Translations under genes and position numbers: made by a program
Notes under the pieces: generated by a model
Told to the model about the DNA's origin: nothing
Database searches by the model: none
Seen by the model: only the letters and a program-made list of their open reading frames with translations
Shown: positions 1 to 12,300 of the stretch, piece after piece
Numbering within the stretch: position 1 is the stretch's first letter
Layout of the letters: each line of letters starts with the position of its first letter
Source: Pelodera strongyloides
Lineage: Eukaryota; Nematoda; Chromadorea; Rhabditida; Rhabditidae
Assembly: GCA_036852015.1 (NCBI GenBank)
Contig: JAANDG010000117.1
Coordinates: forward strand, 1 to 64,000
Length of the DNA: 64,000 nt
Direction of reading: 5' to 3'

Positions 1-1222
1 CCAAGTATTAACTTATATTTTGATTTTTAATTGTTTATCGATTAATTTTCCATAATATAACTTTTAATAAATAAATTTAGTAAGCAACCCGGGCCATTGG
101 CTACGGTCGAATTTCATTATCATTATTAGTTGAGGAACTTGCACAGCTCAAAAGCGGACGGACACGATTTTCTTACTCGTTTATATAATAGTAGATAGAT
201 AGATAGATAGATAGATAGATTAGTGTATGAATGGCTCGCTTCTTAGTGAAGTCTTTTTGTCTTTGTGTTCATTTTCCGCATAGTTTTGTGCTATGGCTAC
301 CCAAATTTGGTGATTAATATACTAGTTTAAAACCTTAGAACCCTAGAACCTAAATTCAGTTTACAATTATAGCAATCAGGTTTTACAGTACTTCATCATC
401 GTCAACTACAAGTACGCCTTCTCGTGTTGATGTTGGTCGGTCTGTGGTCGTGAAAAAGGAGGTACGGTACGATTCTTATTTTTGTTGTCGTTTTTGTTCC
501 TTTGTTGTCGTTTTTTTTCTAGATTGTGCGATTCTTATTTTTGCTTATATGACTGTGATCGAAAAATTGGGGTATTGGACGAGCGGGAATCGAACCCAGC
601 GTCTTTGGATTGCCGGTCCACTGCGTTAACCACTACGCTACCGCCACCCACCACCAAATGTTTCAATCACATACCCGTATGGGCGAGGGGCCTGTTAAGG
701 TTCGCCAAGGCGTCACACAGTGAGTGAAATACCCAACTGTCCGGGGGGTTAAATACCACAATCCCAGATTAAGATCCGCCATACCAAGAGTATATATATG
801 CCAAAGTGAATGCAAATAATACAAGGGACTTTATGGCAGCCCTGAGCCAAATTTCATAAATTTTGACTGTGATCGAAAAATTGTTTTTAGGTTCTAGGGT
901 TCTAAGGTTTTAAACTAGTATATTAATCACCAAATCTGGGTAGCCATAGCACAAAACTATGCGGAAAATGAACACAAAGATAAAAAGACTTCACTAAGAA
1001 GCGAGCCATTCATACACTAATCTATCTATCTACTATTATATAAACGATTAAGAAAATCGTCCGTCCGCTTTTGAGCTGTGCAAGTTCCTCAACTAATAAT
1101 GATAATGAAATTCGACCGTAGCCAGTGGTCCGGGTTGCTTACTAAATTTATTTATTAAAAGTTATATTATGGAAAATTAATCGATAAACAATGAAAAATC
1201 AAAAATAATAAGTTAATACTTG
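1..1222. repeat. Large inverted repeat (foldback) with tRNA-like centre
   Basis: The first roughly 300 bases reappear as reverse complement at about 890-1222: both arms share the CCAAGTATTAA end, the CCCGGGCC..GGCTACGG stretch and the GAGCTGTGCA..GTTCCTC stretch. The left arm carries a (TAGA)n microsatellite at about 193-220. The centre holds a tRNA-like sequence (576-648). No coding exon is convincing here. Arms and loop together look like a foldback transposon or a MITE with long arms. The same arm sequence recurs at 1540-1670 and 3290-3410, so this is one part of a larger nested structure. Confidence 0.7.
576..648 (-). tRNA. tRNA-like sequence, probably pseudogene or SINE head
   Basis: On the minus strand an A-box-like TAGCGTAGTGG and an exact B box GGTTCGATTCC are spaced as in a tRNA. 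A 7-base loop CCGGCAA would put GGC at the anticodon, but the position before it is C instead of the invariant U and the outer T-stem pairs do not form. It lies in the middle of a foldback element. I read it as a tRNA-derived repeat rather than a working tRNA. Confidence 0.35.
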
Positions 1223-1463
1223 GGGAGGTGCAAAAATCAAAGCGCGCGCCCGCTTCCAAAACCTATTGTACCATCTTCCCCATGAGAAACTAGCAGCGAT
1301 AAGTACCATTAGTTTTTTTCTAAGACATCAATTTCGGAAGATATAGGTTGAAACGTGGCAACGTCGCCGAACTTTGTAAAGAGAGGATGGCTTTTGAAGG
1401 CAAACAAAAATAGAGGCACGATGAACAGAGCGCGAGAGATTGTAGTTTATGAAGAGATTTCGA

Positions 1464-1506
<43 letters not shown>

Positions 1507-1789
1507 TCACTATTATGTAAACAAGTAAGAAAATCGTGTCCGTCCGCTTTTGAGCTGTGCACGTTCCTCAACTAATAAAGTTGATGAAATTCGGCCGTAG
1601 CCATTGGCCCGGGTTGCTTACTAAATTTATTTATTAATAGCTTTACAATGGAAAATTAATCGATCAACTTCTCCGTTCACGAGTTATTCTCAGTAATCTT
1701 TATGTGACGCTGAAACCCTGTTCTCGTTTTTCCTGACTGCCCCGATAGTCCGTCCGATTCATATCTGAAACGCACAACAACACTAAAAA

Positions 1790-2790
1790 AGTTCGCATGA
1801 ACCTCATTATTACTTTGGCCCGCTTCACAGTGGCCTTCCCCGGCTGCCACGATTCCGGTTTATCCTTTCCAACACCATTAAAATTTCTAATTATACCGGT
1901 AAATAATTCATGTTACTTTGCCCGATTCGCCGTAAGTCCCCTTCCCCCCTGCTCCGATTCCGAATTATCCCTCTCAGCAACAGTATACATGGCCGAATTA
2001 TACCGGTAAGGGTAAGTAGACCTCGTGGTACTTTGACCCGCTTCGCTTTGGTCCCCTTCCCCGGCACGATTCAGGTTTATCCTTTGCAACACCATTAACA
2101 ATGTCTTAATTATACCGGTAAATAAACATACTTTGTCCGATTCGCCGTCCCCCGCGGCTCCGATTACGAATTATCACTTTCACACATATTGAAATTATAC
2201 CGACAAATAAACCTTATAGCTACATTGGCCCGATTCGCCGTTGTCCCCTTTCCCGGCCCGGGTGTTACGCTTCAGATTTTCCCCGACCTGTAAATAAACC
2301 TCATGGGTGCTTTGGCCTGCTTTGCCGTGGTCCCCTTCCCCTGCTGCCACGATTCTGATTTACCCCGCGCAACACCATTAATTAAACATGCCCGAATTAT
2401 ACCGGTAAATAAGCATCAGGGTTGCTCCGATTCCGAATTATCCCGCTCACCACACAATAAATTTCTTAATTATCGGTAAATAAAAACTCATAGTTACTTT
2501 GGCCCGATTCCGATTTTTTTTTTGTTTTTACGCTTCAAGAGCGTGCACCTTTATTCAAGGGTGAAAGTACAGATTCAATGTTTGCTTATGACATGTTCCG
2601 CAGAGGTCGACGAGTTCCAGATGACAAATTGCTCGACGTCTTCGGGCTAGGGCCAGGAGGGATCGCCCATGATTCCCTCGCCTGGTGGTGGTTTCAAAGG
2701 TATTTATCCCGCGCAACACCATTAAGCATGTTCTAATTATACCTGTAAATAAACTTCATGGTTACTATCGCCCGATTCGCTACAACTCTA
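1790..2790. repeat. Imperfect tandem repeat, unit about 110 bp
   Basis: A unit containing TTATACCGGTAAATAA, then CTTTGGCCCG, TTCGCCGT, CCCCTTCCCC, a CGATTCCG block and a CAACACCATTAA block recurs about eight or nine times with many substitutions and length changes. No long open frame crosses it. It is satellite-like filler inside the foldback structure. Confidence 0.6.
2514..2635 (-). mobile_element. 5'-truncated SINE-like copy
   Basis: This matches, in reverse complement, the segment at about 62838-62970 over roughly 120 bases, including the GAGCGTGCACC and CATGTTCCGCAGAGG blocks. It begins on the plus strand with a T-rich run (2513-2530), which would be the A-rich tail of a minus-strand retroposon. 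The copy at 62614-62975 has a tRNA-like head that is missing here, the usual form of a 5'-truncated SINE. The stretch also keeps an open frame of about 60 codons, so a captured gene fragment is an alternative. Confidence 0.4.
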
Positions 2791-3582
2791 ATGGCTGATG
2801 ACGCTGATATAGTTTGACACGGTGAAGGTGGTAAGATGGTTTGTGAACGTCGGCGTGTTACAGTACAACAGCGAATAGGGATCGTTCCAACTTTACGCTC
2901 AAACTACTTAACGATGACAACCTTTTAAAGCATGAAGAAAATCCGAAATTATTATTAGCTAGTAATTTAATTTATATATCCATTCTTCTTGTCTCCCTTA
3001 GTCTCCCTCTCTTCCCCTTCTTTGTCTGAATCTCTCGAAAAGCTATGCTCTCTCGCGCTCTGTTCGTCGTGCCTCTATTTTTGTTTACATTCGAAAACCT
3101 TTCCCTCTTGTCAAAATTCGGGAACTTTGCCACGTTTTAAGCTGTATCTTCCGAAATTGGTGTCTTAGAATAAAACTAATGGTACTTATCGCTGCTAGTT
3201 TCTCACGGGAAAGATGGTAGAATAGGTTTTGAAAGTGGGCGCGCGCTTTGATTTTCGCACCTCCCCAAGCATTAAACTATTATTATTGATTTTAATTGTT
3301 TATCGATTAATTTTCCATTGTAAAGCTATTAATAAATAAATTTAGTAAGCAACCCGGGCCAATGGCTACGGCCGAATTTCATCAACTTTATTAGTTGAGG
3401 AACGTGCACAGCTGTTAACGGGAGGATCCGGGCTAAAGTAACACCGAGTTGACCGAGTAGTCTCGGGCACATTATGTTAGTAACAAACTGGGATACTGAG
3501 GATAGCGACTGAACTGTGATGTAAATTGTTCTAAGACATTGCAAAGTGGGGCCGAAACCTAATCAATAAAGCTATAAAGAGG

Positions 3583-3690
3583 GAGCGGCCGAAGGCCGCT
3601 CAAAACGTGCGAGGAGGAGCGGCCGAAGGCCGCGACGACGAGCACGTATTGCGCGGGTCGGAGCGGCCGAAGGCCGCGACGACCCGAGCC
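3583..3690. repeat. Three copies of a GC-rich palindromic motif
   Basis: GCGGCCGAAGGCCGC occurs three times within about 105 bases, each preceded by GGA. Each copy can form a stem with a GAA or AAG loop. The surroundings are AT-rich and I recognise no gene here. Confidence 0.6.
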
Positions 3691-3699
3691 CAGGAGCCA

Positions 3700-5390
3700 C
3701 TACAAATTCTAATGTTCACAGTTCAAACAATGATAAAAAAGTTCAAATAAGGAGCTCAGGATGCTGCCTTTGACTGTGCTTATATAAATCGTTTATAATA
3801 GCACAACTCACACCACACTGTGCACAAACCAACGCGGGTTTCTGCAAAATAGTAAGTAGGACACTGATAAGTACAGTCATAACGGCGTGAGCATCGTTAT
3901 ACAACATGTTAACTACAGATTATGAAGTAGGCGTGACTTATCACAAAGGGCAAAAAGAGCATAAAAGTACATAATCGAGTGCTAAGATTTTGAAGATGTC
4001 GTTACTTTTATCTTTTTCATATATTTCGATATTATTGTTTTTATTATTACAAAAATAAATTCCAAATAAGACTCACATTTCTCACGTTGGAAAGCATGAG
4101 CGATGCATCAAAGTCCAACAGAGGCACGTGCGTCTTTAGTGCGTCAACTTCGCTAAACAATCACAATCACGGTACTAACAAATCAAGTAGTACAATTACT
4201 AATTAGCAGCATTCAGGACCCTAAATAAGGCAACCAGCAACAGTTCCAGGCCATAAAGCCACAAAATATACTACTCAAATCATAGCACAAAACACCCCGC
4301 CAAATGCGGACACTCATATATATCATCTCCCGGTCTAGCCATCACCCTTCTGATAGGGTAAATCATCTCCCGAAAAAACTGTCAAAACCGCAATCCCAAT
4401 ATGCAAGTTAGTCTGAATCACCTCCCGCCGAAAGCATCTACCAACTCCCCAAAATTTTGAGATGTGGACCTAATTAAATAAAAATTAAATAATCTAAAAA
4501 CTCACTACATCTCCTTAAATTCCGCCACGCACTTAGCATCCGATTGATGTTTCGATAGCACATGGCACGCAAAGAGAACAGCGTTATCGTAACGCTGAAA
4601 AGTTAATTAATTAAGTATAAGCCTAAGCATGAGCCTAGGCCTGTTAAACCCGGGGAAGCCCGAGTCCCAAAGTGTTACCCGTTACCATACCACATCACAT
4701 GCTCAATTTGTTAGGTCTAATTACGGTAACTTCCAGTAAAACACTTGTAATTTAAAGGTATGGTAGGATCTAACTTATCTAACTACAAAGGTACAATGCA
4801 GGCATAAATCAGCTATGCGCATTCCCACCCTACAAAAACAAATGTTACACAAAGCCAACCTCACTCGTGGCAAACGTGTAGCTACACCACGCACATGTCA
4901 CACGAGACTTGTTACTGAAAAGAATCACTTTTAACTTTAATGCATTTCACACTAGCATGGTGCCGTATTCAAAGAGCACCATGGTACTAACAATAGGCAT
5001 ATCATGACCATTTTCTTCAAGGACGTTAATAACTAAAGAACAACTAACATTTTTGTGCCAATTTAGTGATCATCTGCCACATTTTTGTGTCAAATTAGTG
5101 CACGCATTGACACTGCATAAGACAATTGTGAAATGACATGATATCCAATACCCATCCATGATAGTCACGACAAAGCAATAAACTTCGACGTCACAAATAG
5201 ACTTATTTAAAAAAAATTAAAGCGGTATTGTACCTTGTTTTGAGTTTTTTTGCCTAAATAGTAGTTTGAATAAAAACTAAAACAATGAAAAACATCAAAA
5301 TAACAGTAAATGGCCACGTCCGACGAAAAACTAACTCAAAGTTACCGATTTCTATGTAAAACCCAAATTTTGTGCCCTAGCCTGCCTTTT
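3700..5390. other. No feature recognised
   Basis: AT-rich DNA with no open frame that has splice signals, no inverted repeat of note and no recognisable domain. Confidence 0.5.
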
Positions 5391-5395
5391 TTCAG

Positions 5396-5670
5396 GGCAC
5401 TATGGTGATTTGAAATCACGCACGAAAAGAGCAACGGATATTGGCGAGAGGTCGGGCGCGCAGATTGTTAAACGTGCGAGACAGGCAGAGGGCGGTGAAA
5501 GGAGGTACAATACTGTTTTAAATGCCAACCCAATTTCTCCTCTTCCCGAAGGCAAACGTGGAGTAGAGGCACAAGACTTCCCAGATTTCAAATTCGCACT
5601 GAAAGTAAAAAGGTGTTACCGAAAAACGATTCTGATCAATATGCTTAACTGTAACGGGACAGAAATTTAA
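5396..5670. other. Candidate terminal coding exon, strand unresolved
   Basis: On the plus strand a TTTTTTCAG acceptor opens a 90-codon frame rich in Lys and Arg that stops in the edge of a MITE at 5667. On the minus strand a TTTTACTTTCAG acceptor near 5602 opens a 63-codon frame that stops at about 5400. Both frames look plausible and neither has a recognisable domain. The minus reading would place another gene just downstream of the zinc-finger gene in the same direction. I cannot decide between them from the sequence. Confidence 0.25.
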
Positions 5671-6021
5671 AGCGAATGTCAAGCCTGATTCACGGCTATT
5701 CTATAACATGCTGTCACAACTACCGTAGTTTACACAATTTCTCTCGCGCTCTCCTCTTTTTCTTTGCTGACTTGAACAAATCTCTCGCGCCCTCCTCTTT
5801 TTCTTTGCTGTCTAAGAGCAAACGGTCCCGTGGACAAAAATTTGGCTTAACTTTGTCCACACGACTCGAGTCCCATACTGAATGAGTTTTTTGGAGGGGT
5901 TTGAAATTGTTTTTCTTCTTATATGAAAGTTTTTGTTTATTTTTATTTTCACTTTCCTTACCTTCAAAACATAAGCTTTTTTTGAGCCCAACATGAAAAA
6001 CCGGCTTGACATTCCCTTTAA
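5667..6021. mobile_element. TTAA-flanked MITE (GAATGTCAAG family)
   Basis: It begins TTAAAGCGAATGTCAAG and ends CTTGACATTCCCTTTAA, with TTAA at both edges. It is related to the element at 14433-14850. It lies in the 3' flank of the zinc-finger gene, and its T-rich interior supplies AATAAA-like signals on the minus strand near 5937-5945 that could serve as the polyadenylation site of that gene. Confidence 0.6.
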
Positions 6022-6129
6022 TTTTCAAAAGTATACTTTTTGAGTTTGAGACACAGCACGGAACTAAAAACGCAATATCTAATCTTAAAGACGCATACCG
6101 CTAGAAAAGTTTACATTCCGATAAATTGG

Positions 6130-9100
6130 TTACCCACGCCATCGTTTGGTCTGCGATCTGCATATGAAAGCTTTTCATAACAAGTGTGGAGAGTAAAAAA
6201 GTACTTACTTTCTAAATGTCCAAATCCAAGCGAACAAAATTGAACTTTAAGAAACACATACCTTCTTACGACATGATAATGGGTCCAATGTGAGGGAAAA
6301 CTGTACGAAACCTGAAACATGAAATAATTAAATAAAGGTTAAAAAAGTGCGAGATGAAAAAAAAAATTAGTGAAAGTGAACTGAGCATAGGATTGTAGGG
6401 GTTCAAGGTAAGGTAAGGTCACTCAGTTAGCACAACCAAAGTCAATCCAGATTCATTTTTAATTCTTTCAGCTTTCGTATTCCATTTTTAAAGATTTGCC
6501 ATTCAAAAAATTTAAAGGGAAATATCTTCCGGTTCTTGAAACACATCGAGTAGACCAGCCTTCTTAATTCCTACGCAGCTTATGCAAATGATTTAATGAA
6601 TATAAATTAGAACAACAAATCAATCTAAATTCGAGCAACTTTGCACAACAAAAGAATTCCATTGTCCACGATGCGTTTCAAAAACCGGCCGGTATTTCGC
6701 TTTAAACATGTCGTTCTCACCTCACACTCGCTGCAGTAAATTTCACATGATCCCTTATTCAGCGACAACTCGAGACTTTTTGAGGGATCCACTGGGAAGG
6801 ACGCGTCCGTTATCATTGAAACCGGCCTAATAAAAATGAACAATTATATCAATAAAGCCTAATCTTTGCAAAAAAAATGGAACCTGAACATGGTCTGCTT
6901 GAAACGAGGGGTCTATATTCTCGATTCAATTAACAAAGGACCTATATTCGCCGCATTCGGAATTTGGGACATTACAAAACATGTGCTCCTACAGTAAATG
7001 AAAAAGTGTTAAGGCACAACAACCAACGCATTTCAATGGATAACTTGGACACATACTAATTGTGACATGGAAACTTAAATTAACTAAAACACAGGACATG
7101 CAATGCATTCGGGACAATTCGGGGCATTCAAGCATATTGCAAAACAGAAAAACTCATAAAGCCCCCAAGGCGCCTAACTCAATTCAGTCCCTTATTCAGT
7201 GACTAACACAGAACCTACCTACTATGAGGCTTCGGTTTCGGCGATTAGGTCGAAAGGTATAATTTAAGGTCAAATTTACTTATTTATTTAAATAAACAAA
7301 AAAAAATTCCAACCACCCACATAAACAATAAAACAGCAAGCCACAAAAGGGTTAAAATGCAAAAGTAAACAAGAAAATATTCAAAAAAAGTAAAGAAAAG
7401 TAGAAAAAGAACTCACAATTTCCCAACTTCGACTGCAAGTTTCTTCTCTCCTTCCTCTAGATGCTTGCTCAAAATGTGCATCAACATCGAATATGCAGCA
7501 GGAAAAACCGCCTTGTTATATCCGCTTTGTCGTTTCACCGTACAACCAAATCCACACTGGAGACTGCTGAAAATACGTCTTTTTTGAAGAATTAAAGAGG
7601 CAGGACACATGGGCTATAAAGAATTGCACACCCATGCATGACTATGCAAATTATAGCATACGTTGGGGCGGAAAATGCGCGGCCATATACTATATCAATA
7701 CCATCCGTCGCTTGTTGTTAAAAACTACGGCGCAGAAATAATTCAACTGCGGAAAACTTCAGGTTTCATCGATTCGGTAAATGTGTCGAATTGCAAGCAC
7801 ACGAGTTTGACACAGCTTGCTTTATATGACACGACGATCTGTGACCTAACGACACAGAGGGAAAAAAGTGAAACCGGACGCTGTACGGAAAACGCCCAAT
7901 GAATAAACTAGAAACTCACGTTGGTAATCCGTGATCAATCCGTTCGGCTAAAGTAGCATGGCGGCGAGCGTGCCGAGCAGCAGCCTAAAATGTGGGGAAA
8001 CATTTTATTTAAAAAAGTAGTTAATACCAAATACGCATTAAATTATCCACCAGAACAGATATACTGAGCAAGATGAATCAAGATCAACTTATTTATGTAC
8101 TTAACCACTCTTCGTCTCTTAAAGCGAAATACCGGCCGGTTTTTGAAACGCATCGAGTACATCAGCACTCTTATGCAGCATATGTATAAATTATAATAAA
8201 AAATCGAGCTAAATTCAAGGAAATTAGCATAAATACTTAGTAATTCAGTTGTCCGTGATGAGTTTCGAAAACCGACCCGTATTTCGCTTTAAATCACAAT
8301 CACACAATCCCCCTTTCTTAACAAAGACTCAAAGAGTTCTCAAATTTCCTATATGCGTTGATGCGTTGTTCGAATCATTACGGCACACAAGTTGAGAAAA
8401 AAAACCAAGAAACGTAAACGTAGTGAAAACTAAAAACTCACAAAGGTAAAAGTAAATTTCTCACATTTGAAATCTCTCTCACAGCACTGAATCACCGGGG
8501 GCTTTGTATCATCATCTTCAGCGTTATTGAGCTCGACCGACTTCTCCACGTCCCAAAAGGGATACGCCGAGGACAGGGCTGCCGTCTTTCTGAAAATGGA
8601 AATTTGTTCGATATCGAAGTCTAACGAATCTTAATTATTCATTTAATGTCGATATTAGTTTCACTAGTTAATTGACTAAAATTCCTAATAAAAATATCAT
8701 GGTACATATAAAGGCTATCTCCCAATCGAAAACATTACAAGTCTCCCGATAAGCACTACCGAAATTAACAGAAACAACCAAATAATTTGCTAGTGTTATG
8801 GTGTAGAAAAATGTAAAACTCAGTAATCTAAAACTAACGCCAATTCCCTCGCCACATCGTAGGCATTCTTCTCTCCGGCGTGCTTGAACATGATATGGGC
8901 GACAATGGAAGCCTCATCCGAATAGTGAATCGAATGGCGCCATTGCTGCGTGCAGAATGGACAGGCCATCGTGCTCTTTCTAAATAGGCAAAGAACATAA
9001 GTTTATGGTACTCGGGTAATCTCACTGTTGACTTACATCAGGTAACCTAGATTCGTAACTCGACAAATATGAAGGGTCAATGTGAGACAAAAAAAAACCA

Positions 9101-9361
9101 CATCACACAACGAAACAACGCCACCATTTCATAAAACAAGTCGAGATATGCCTTCACTACTGAATTACGACTTGAGAGAAAGGTATAAAGTCCTACATGA
9201 TATTACAAGTGATCACAGTGAATAACCCTTCAAACAATACAAGAAAACTACAAATCCTTCCAATAAGCAACCCACTCTGCCTTGACAGGAGTCGGCGTCG
9301 ATGGTACACTGTGCAACTTCAATAATGTTGTGCGACGTTCCGTTGAAGTGATGCGATTAAA
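6130..9361 (-). CDS. Zinc-finger gene: shared 3' exons
   Basis: Eight exons: 9276-9361, 8839-8979, 8442-8589, 7920-7984, 7417-7566, 6721-6826, 6262-6311 and 6130-6157. Phases run 2, 2, 0, 2, 2, 0, 2 and then stop. Finger motifs visible in order are CPFC followed by H-IMFK-H (8839-8979), CCERDFKC followed across a splice by H-ARR-H, CGFGC followed by H-ILSK-H (7417-7566), and CSEC followed across a splice by H-WT-H-Y-H. After two of the fingers comes a similar GEK..A..VA.EL-like tail, so the fingers look like diverged repeats of one module. The first exon accepts a phase-0 donor, which both alternative blocks provide. MITEs lie in the introns at 6512-6705, 8119-8292 and, upstream, 9517-9973. 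Confidence 0.65.
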
Positions 9362-12300
9362 CTAAAAGGCGAAACAATATCTTCAACCAAGTGTACAATA
9401 GGTGAGCAAATTAAGGCCGGAGGACAAAATGCTTCGCAAATGCGCAGAATCACTGCGAGCGTTCTACTATTTCAAGACTTCAAGGCGTTTTCGTGAAAAA
9501 CCCATCAAAACATTAGTTAAAGGGTCAGGCCCACTGTTTTGAACCTATATTTATTATTTGTTCTGTTCATATTTTTTGTGAAGGATGTTTAATATAAAAT
9601 ATACACACTGAGTTTGAACTGGCTTTACCATCACGAAGCTTTTCACGCACGTTTTCCTTACAGAGTGTACAGTATAGAAAAGCAATTGCACCCTTATTTC
9701 CTTATTGTGCGTGTCACGAGGGTAACCGACTGTATAGCCAGACTCATAAGGGACAGACAAAAAAGCGACGTGCCCCCGGGACACGCACAATAAGGAAATA
9801 AGGGTGCAATTGCTCTGCCATACTGTATACTCTGAAAGGAAAACGTACGCGCAAAGCTTCGCGATAGTGAAGCCAATTCAAACGCAGTGTGTATATTTTA
9901 TAATAAACACCTTTTACAAAAATTATGAACAAATTATAAATATAGGTTCAAAACGGTGGGCCTGACCCTTTAATGTAAAGGCCTGTGTCTCCACCTTCAA
10001 TACGACATACTAGCGCTCCTAAATACTATGACGTACATCGATAGATCTTCTACTTCAAAACTTCAAACCAACCAACCTTGACACCATTCCTAACAACAGT
10101 CTCCTTCTGTAGTGCAAACGAGAGCAGACAACTGTCAAAGTGTTGTTTCAAACTGAACAGTTTTAAGTTACGATATGGAGTCGCTCCTTCACACGACGCA
10201 CACGCCAGCTTCTTCTAAAAACCACGAAACCTGCTACTGACAACTGGCTGGGTATTAGTTTAGTACATATATACGATTTCATCTAGTCATGTATTCATAT
10301 AGATTGTACAGTAGTGTTGCATAACCATTAGTGGCTTGCTTCAGTGATTCGTGGCTTTAGTATTTTCTCTTTCTTTGATTTTCCATTTACAGTACTATCA
10401 CCTTTTATCAACTGAAAGCATCATGCAACTGGAAATAAATTATTATTAGTAGTAGTTCCATGTTCGCTGATACCATGCTAGGACTCATTGTCTATACCGG
10501 CCACTTTTGTTCGACTCAGCTCCGATGCCAATGTCGAAATAGTCGAAAATTAAAGCAAAGGGAAGAACAAACAAAGAAAAACATATATAATGTCAATCGA
10601 AGCAACTCACATTCTCTCCAGGTTCGAGGCGAAAGGGAAGGGGATCCACATGGGTGTTTGATGCAACCGACTGAGCCAATCGATAGCTAAAGTGTTATAG
10701 AGGTGAGTCAAGCCAAACATTAAAAGAAGTCAAACATTAAAAGAAGCCAGACACTAAAAGAAGCCAGACACTAAAAGAAGCCACATGGCTGACCTTTCGC
10801 TGGCGTGCGGTCATTTAAGTCAAAAAGCACGCGTGCAGTCGTCAATGCGGCAGGCGTGCTTTTTACGGTAGCCGGACGACCAACGAAACTCAAGAGTTGC
10901 GCGCGGCAACAGTTTGGGGGTGTTTCCTGCAAAAGAATTTGATGCACGCCGCAAAAGTTTTTTCACCGACCCCGGTTGCCGTTTTGGTGCGGGAAACACC
11001 CCCAATCTGTTGCGGGAAACACCCCCAAAACGTTGCCGAAAAGGTGCGGAAACGGTGCGGGATAAGTAGCAACTGCAAAAAGAAAGCATCGTGCTGGATT
11101 CGAACCTACACTCTTGTTAGATACTTTCTCTAAACAGCGCCCTAGACCACTCGGCCAAACCACACATGTGAGACGTGTGCTTGCGGAAAAGCATAGTTAC
11201 ATCAAATGTGGTTACGGCAGATCCTCCGAGCGCTTTCAAAAACGTTGCCGAAAAGGTGCGGGGCGCAAGTTGCGCAACTCATCGGCTCTCAGTGACTGGT
11301 CATGCGTGCCGCATTTTCGCACTAACCGTGCATTTTGCACTTTTTGGGAAAATGCACCCTTTCATTTTTTAAGGGCGCATTCGAGTTGGGCAAAATGCGA
11401 AATAATCAGTTCGAGTTCACTGTTAGCCCGTGTTAGAGCGCTGTGAAATAGCCCGCACATATGAGAGACGCAGAGTCCCTGAAAGCGTTTTTTTCCTGGG
11501 CCCTCTTATTTGTCAACAATCTCTCACCCTATCAACTCGAACTGATTATTTCGTAGAATTTATGCATTTTGCCCAACTCGAATGCGCCCTAAAGTTTTTC
11601 TACGAATTGCTGTTTTCTTACATTTCTTTCGGTTTGCTGGTTTATTTTGCTTATTTATTGATGTACTAATGTTTTATGAAGCAGGTACGACGAATACAAA
11701 GTGCCAGAAGCAACAATGGTGACAATAACGAAAAAAGGACGGTGGAAGAAGAATGTTAATCGGTAAGTTTATTCTATTTAATATTTACGAAGCTGATACT
11801 TGATTTTCTGGGTGATTGTTGCTAATTTTCCCCTTGGCATTTAGACATACACTTTTTTCTATTGCATTTTAGCTATGAGCTATGTTCCTCATTCGCAGTT
11901 TAGCGGTAATCGTAATCCCGCGTTTCCTCCCAAACAAGCGGGAAACGCGGGATTCGGTTTTTAGTGCGGGCGCTAATAAGGGATTTTGAACGAAATAGCA
12001 TGGGATTTGAGGTGTTGCTCAGATAGAAAAAATAAAGAACGCCCCACAAAAAATCTTCCAGCACCGGCATAGTGCCGGTACGTTCTCAGCAGTGAGTGCC
12101 GAGCACATTTCAATGGACATTTGATAATGTCCATGAAACATATCGCAAATATCACGATGTCTCTCGGATTACACACAAGCCGAAAAGAGGCTGCATATAC
12201 AGAAAGTGTGCGGTGGTTCGGTCGGGCGTTCATGTTTCAAAGAACGCTCACGCCTCACGCCTTGCGCGGTTTTAATTGCGGGACATGTTTGGCTAATCTG

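Larger units (their letters stand above)
1190..3420. repeat. Second, nested inverted repeat enclosing a tandem repeat
   Basis: Sequence at about 1190-1680 returns in reverse complement at about 3040-3420. Shared blocks are the GGGGAGGTGC junction, the GCGCGCGC stretch, the ATCTTCCGAAATTGG-like block and the ATTAATCGAT block. The arms overlap the right arm of the 1-1222 foldback, so the structure is nested. A (GA)n run lies at about 1468-1501. Between the arms is a roughly 110-base imperfect tandem repeat (1790-2790) and a SINE-like fragment (2514-2635). Confidence 0.65.
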
